The translations under genes were made by a program, and so were the position numbers. Positions 63,330-64,000 of a stretch of 64,000 nucleotides of DNA are shown here, in pieces. Numbering within the stretch: position 1 is the first letter of the stretch; the number at the start of each line of letters is the position of its first letter. The notes under the pieces were generated by a model. It was not told where the DNA came from, made no database searches, and worked only from the letters and a program-made list of their open reading frames with translations. The stretch lies in the NCBI GenBank assembly GCA_003611955.1, contig RAZE01000020.1, positions 1 through 64,000 on the forward strand. The letters are read 5' to 3'. The stretch is from a bacterium 1XD8-76 (GTDB taxonomy: Bacteria > Bacillota > Clostridia > Lachnospirales > Lachnospiraceae).

Positions 63330-64000
63330 ATGTACTTAAAGCTCGCATTCCGCAATACGAAACGATCCGCCAGAGACTATCTGGTCTACCTTCTCACCAT
63401 GACTCTTGTCAGTGCACTGATGTACACCTTCAACAGCCTGCTCTTCCAGAACGAGCTTAGACAATACTGGAACGCCGAGGATATGATGGAGATCATGGTC
63501 TGTCTCGCCACCGTGTTTATCATGCTGGTCACCGCCTGGCTCATCGCCTATATGGTGCGCTTTATGATGGAAAAGCGAAGCGCGGAATTCGGCATCTATC
63601 TCCTGCTGGGCATGAAAAAAAGCGCCATGACAAAACTGTACCTGCGGGAAAACATCCTGCTCGGCGCCGTCTCCCTGCTGTCGGGCATGCTCTTCGGCAT
63701 TTTTCTGCAGCAGGTTCTGATGGCAGCCCTGTTTTCCATGCTGGGAATGACATACCATCTCCATGTCGCCTTCCACCCGGGCACCATCTCCATGACCGTA
63801 TTCAGCTTCGGCGGATGTTACCTGCTCTCCCTGTTCCGCTGCCGCCGGAACTTTAAAAAGATGAACATCCGCGACCTGATGGAAGCCGGACAAAAGAACG
63901 AGGAGATCAAAGAAAAGTATGAGCAGGCAAAGCGCCTCCTGCTGCCGCTGTCCGTCCTGTTTATCCTTCTGTTCTGGAGGTTCTTCGGCGCATTGCAGAG
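63330..64000 (+). CDS. FtsX-family ABC permease, BceB-like (partial, runs off the window)
   Basis: The frame is open to the last base, so only about 223 residues are seen. MYLKLAFRNTKRSARDYLVYLLT at the N-terminus (given in pieces: LAFRNTKRSARDY, then a helix), a second and third helix (about 50-72 and 105-130) with the FtsX motif EKRSAEFGIYLLLGMKK between them, then the DLMEAGQKNE segment and a further helix. This is the BceB layout (ten helices with a large outer loop expected beyond the end). GAGG lies nine bases before the ATG; an in-frame ATG at 63315 is less likely. Confidence 0.87.
   Translation, partial: MYLKLAFRNTKRSARDYLVYLLTMTLVSALMYTFNSLLFQNELRQYWNAEDMMEIMVCLATVFIMLVTAWLIAYMVRFMMEKRSAEFGIYLLLGMKKSAMTKLYLRENILLGAVSLLSGMLFGIFLQQVLMAALFSMLGMTYHLHVAFHPGTISMTVFSFGGCYLLSLFRCRRNFKKMNIRDLMEAGQKNEEIKEKYEQAKRLLLPLSVLFILLFWRFFGALQ

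Overview
The window reads as chromosomal DNA of a gut-type Lachnospiraceae (Clostridia). The indicators are moderately high GC with AT-rich intergenic spacers, AGGAGG ribosome sites, Firmicutes-type promoters, two YtrA-type GntR/ABC operons, mannose-family PTS modules, a Bce-type two-component/ABC module, clpC-radA linkage and a choloylglycine-hydrolase-family enzyme. There is no rRNA, tRNA, CRISPR array, intact transposase or phage block that I can see. Most genes lie on the minus strand.

Layout. 0.2-1.1 kb: a DegV fatty-acid-binding protein. 1.2-8.5 kb: a six-gene operon resembling Bacillus ytrABCDEF (GntR regulator, ATPase, ABC-2 permease, MacB-type ATPase, an extra Ig-like membrane protein, FtsX-type permease). 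8.6-10.8 kb: a second, smaller GntR/ATPase/permease operon. 10.9-12.2 kb: an AAA/DUF4143 ATPase.

12.4-28.5 kb is the metabolic core: two back-to-back gene sets, each with a complete mannose-family PTS (EIIA, B, C, D), an FrlB-like SIS-domain deglycase and a HAD phosphatase. The first is headed by a LevR-like PRD regulator whose sigma-54 contact loop has been lost. The second has a GntR/UTRA regulator, a PfkB kinase, a DeoC-type aldolase, a DMT exporter and a divergent third SIS protein. Both are best read as uptake and catabolism of Amadori-type (sugar-amine) or related amino sugars; the substrate is not provable from sequence.

28.5-36.8 kb: an ECF sigma factor with a DUF4179 membrane partner, a hypothetical protein with a near-consensus flagellar sigma-28 promoter, two lipoproteins, an Rpn-type nuclease, small XRE and MerR regulators and a uracil-DNA-glycosylase-like protein. 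36.9-37.3 kb holds a broken gene. 37.3-46.2 kb: an asymmetric heterodimeric ABC exporter, radA, clpC and an SH3-domain membrane protein. 46.2-49.7 kb: purE-purM-purN-purD. 49.8-58.1 kb: a methyl-accepting chemotaxis protein, an M29-type aminopeptidase, two small membrane proteins, pyrE, a PadR/DUF2812 pair with a striking promoter-operator, and pyrF. 58.2-59.6 kb: a TPR lipoprotein and a small helix-hairpin-helix protein. 59.7-64.0 kb: a bile-salt-hydrolase-family enzyme followed on the same strand by a BceRS-like two-component system and BceAB-like ABC genes, the permease running off the window end.

Start codons were chosen by ribosome-binding sites, so several genes are shorter than the longest open frame. 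Promoter, operator and terminator calls are by eye.
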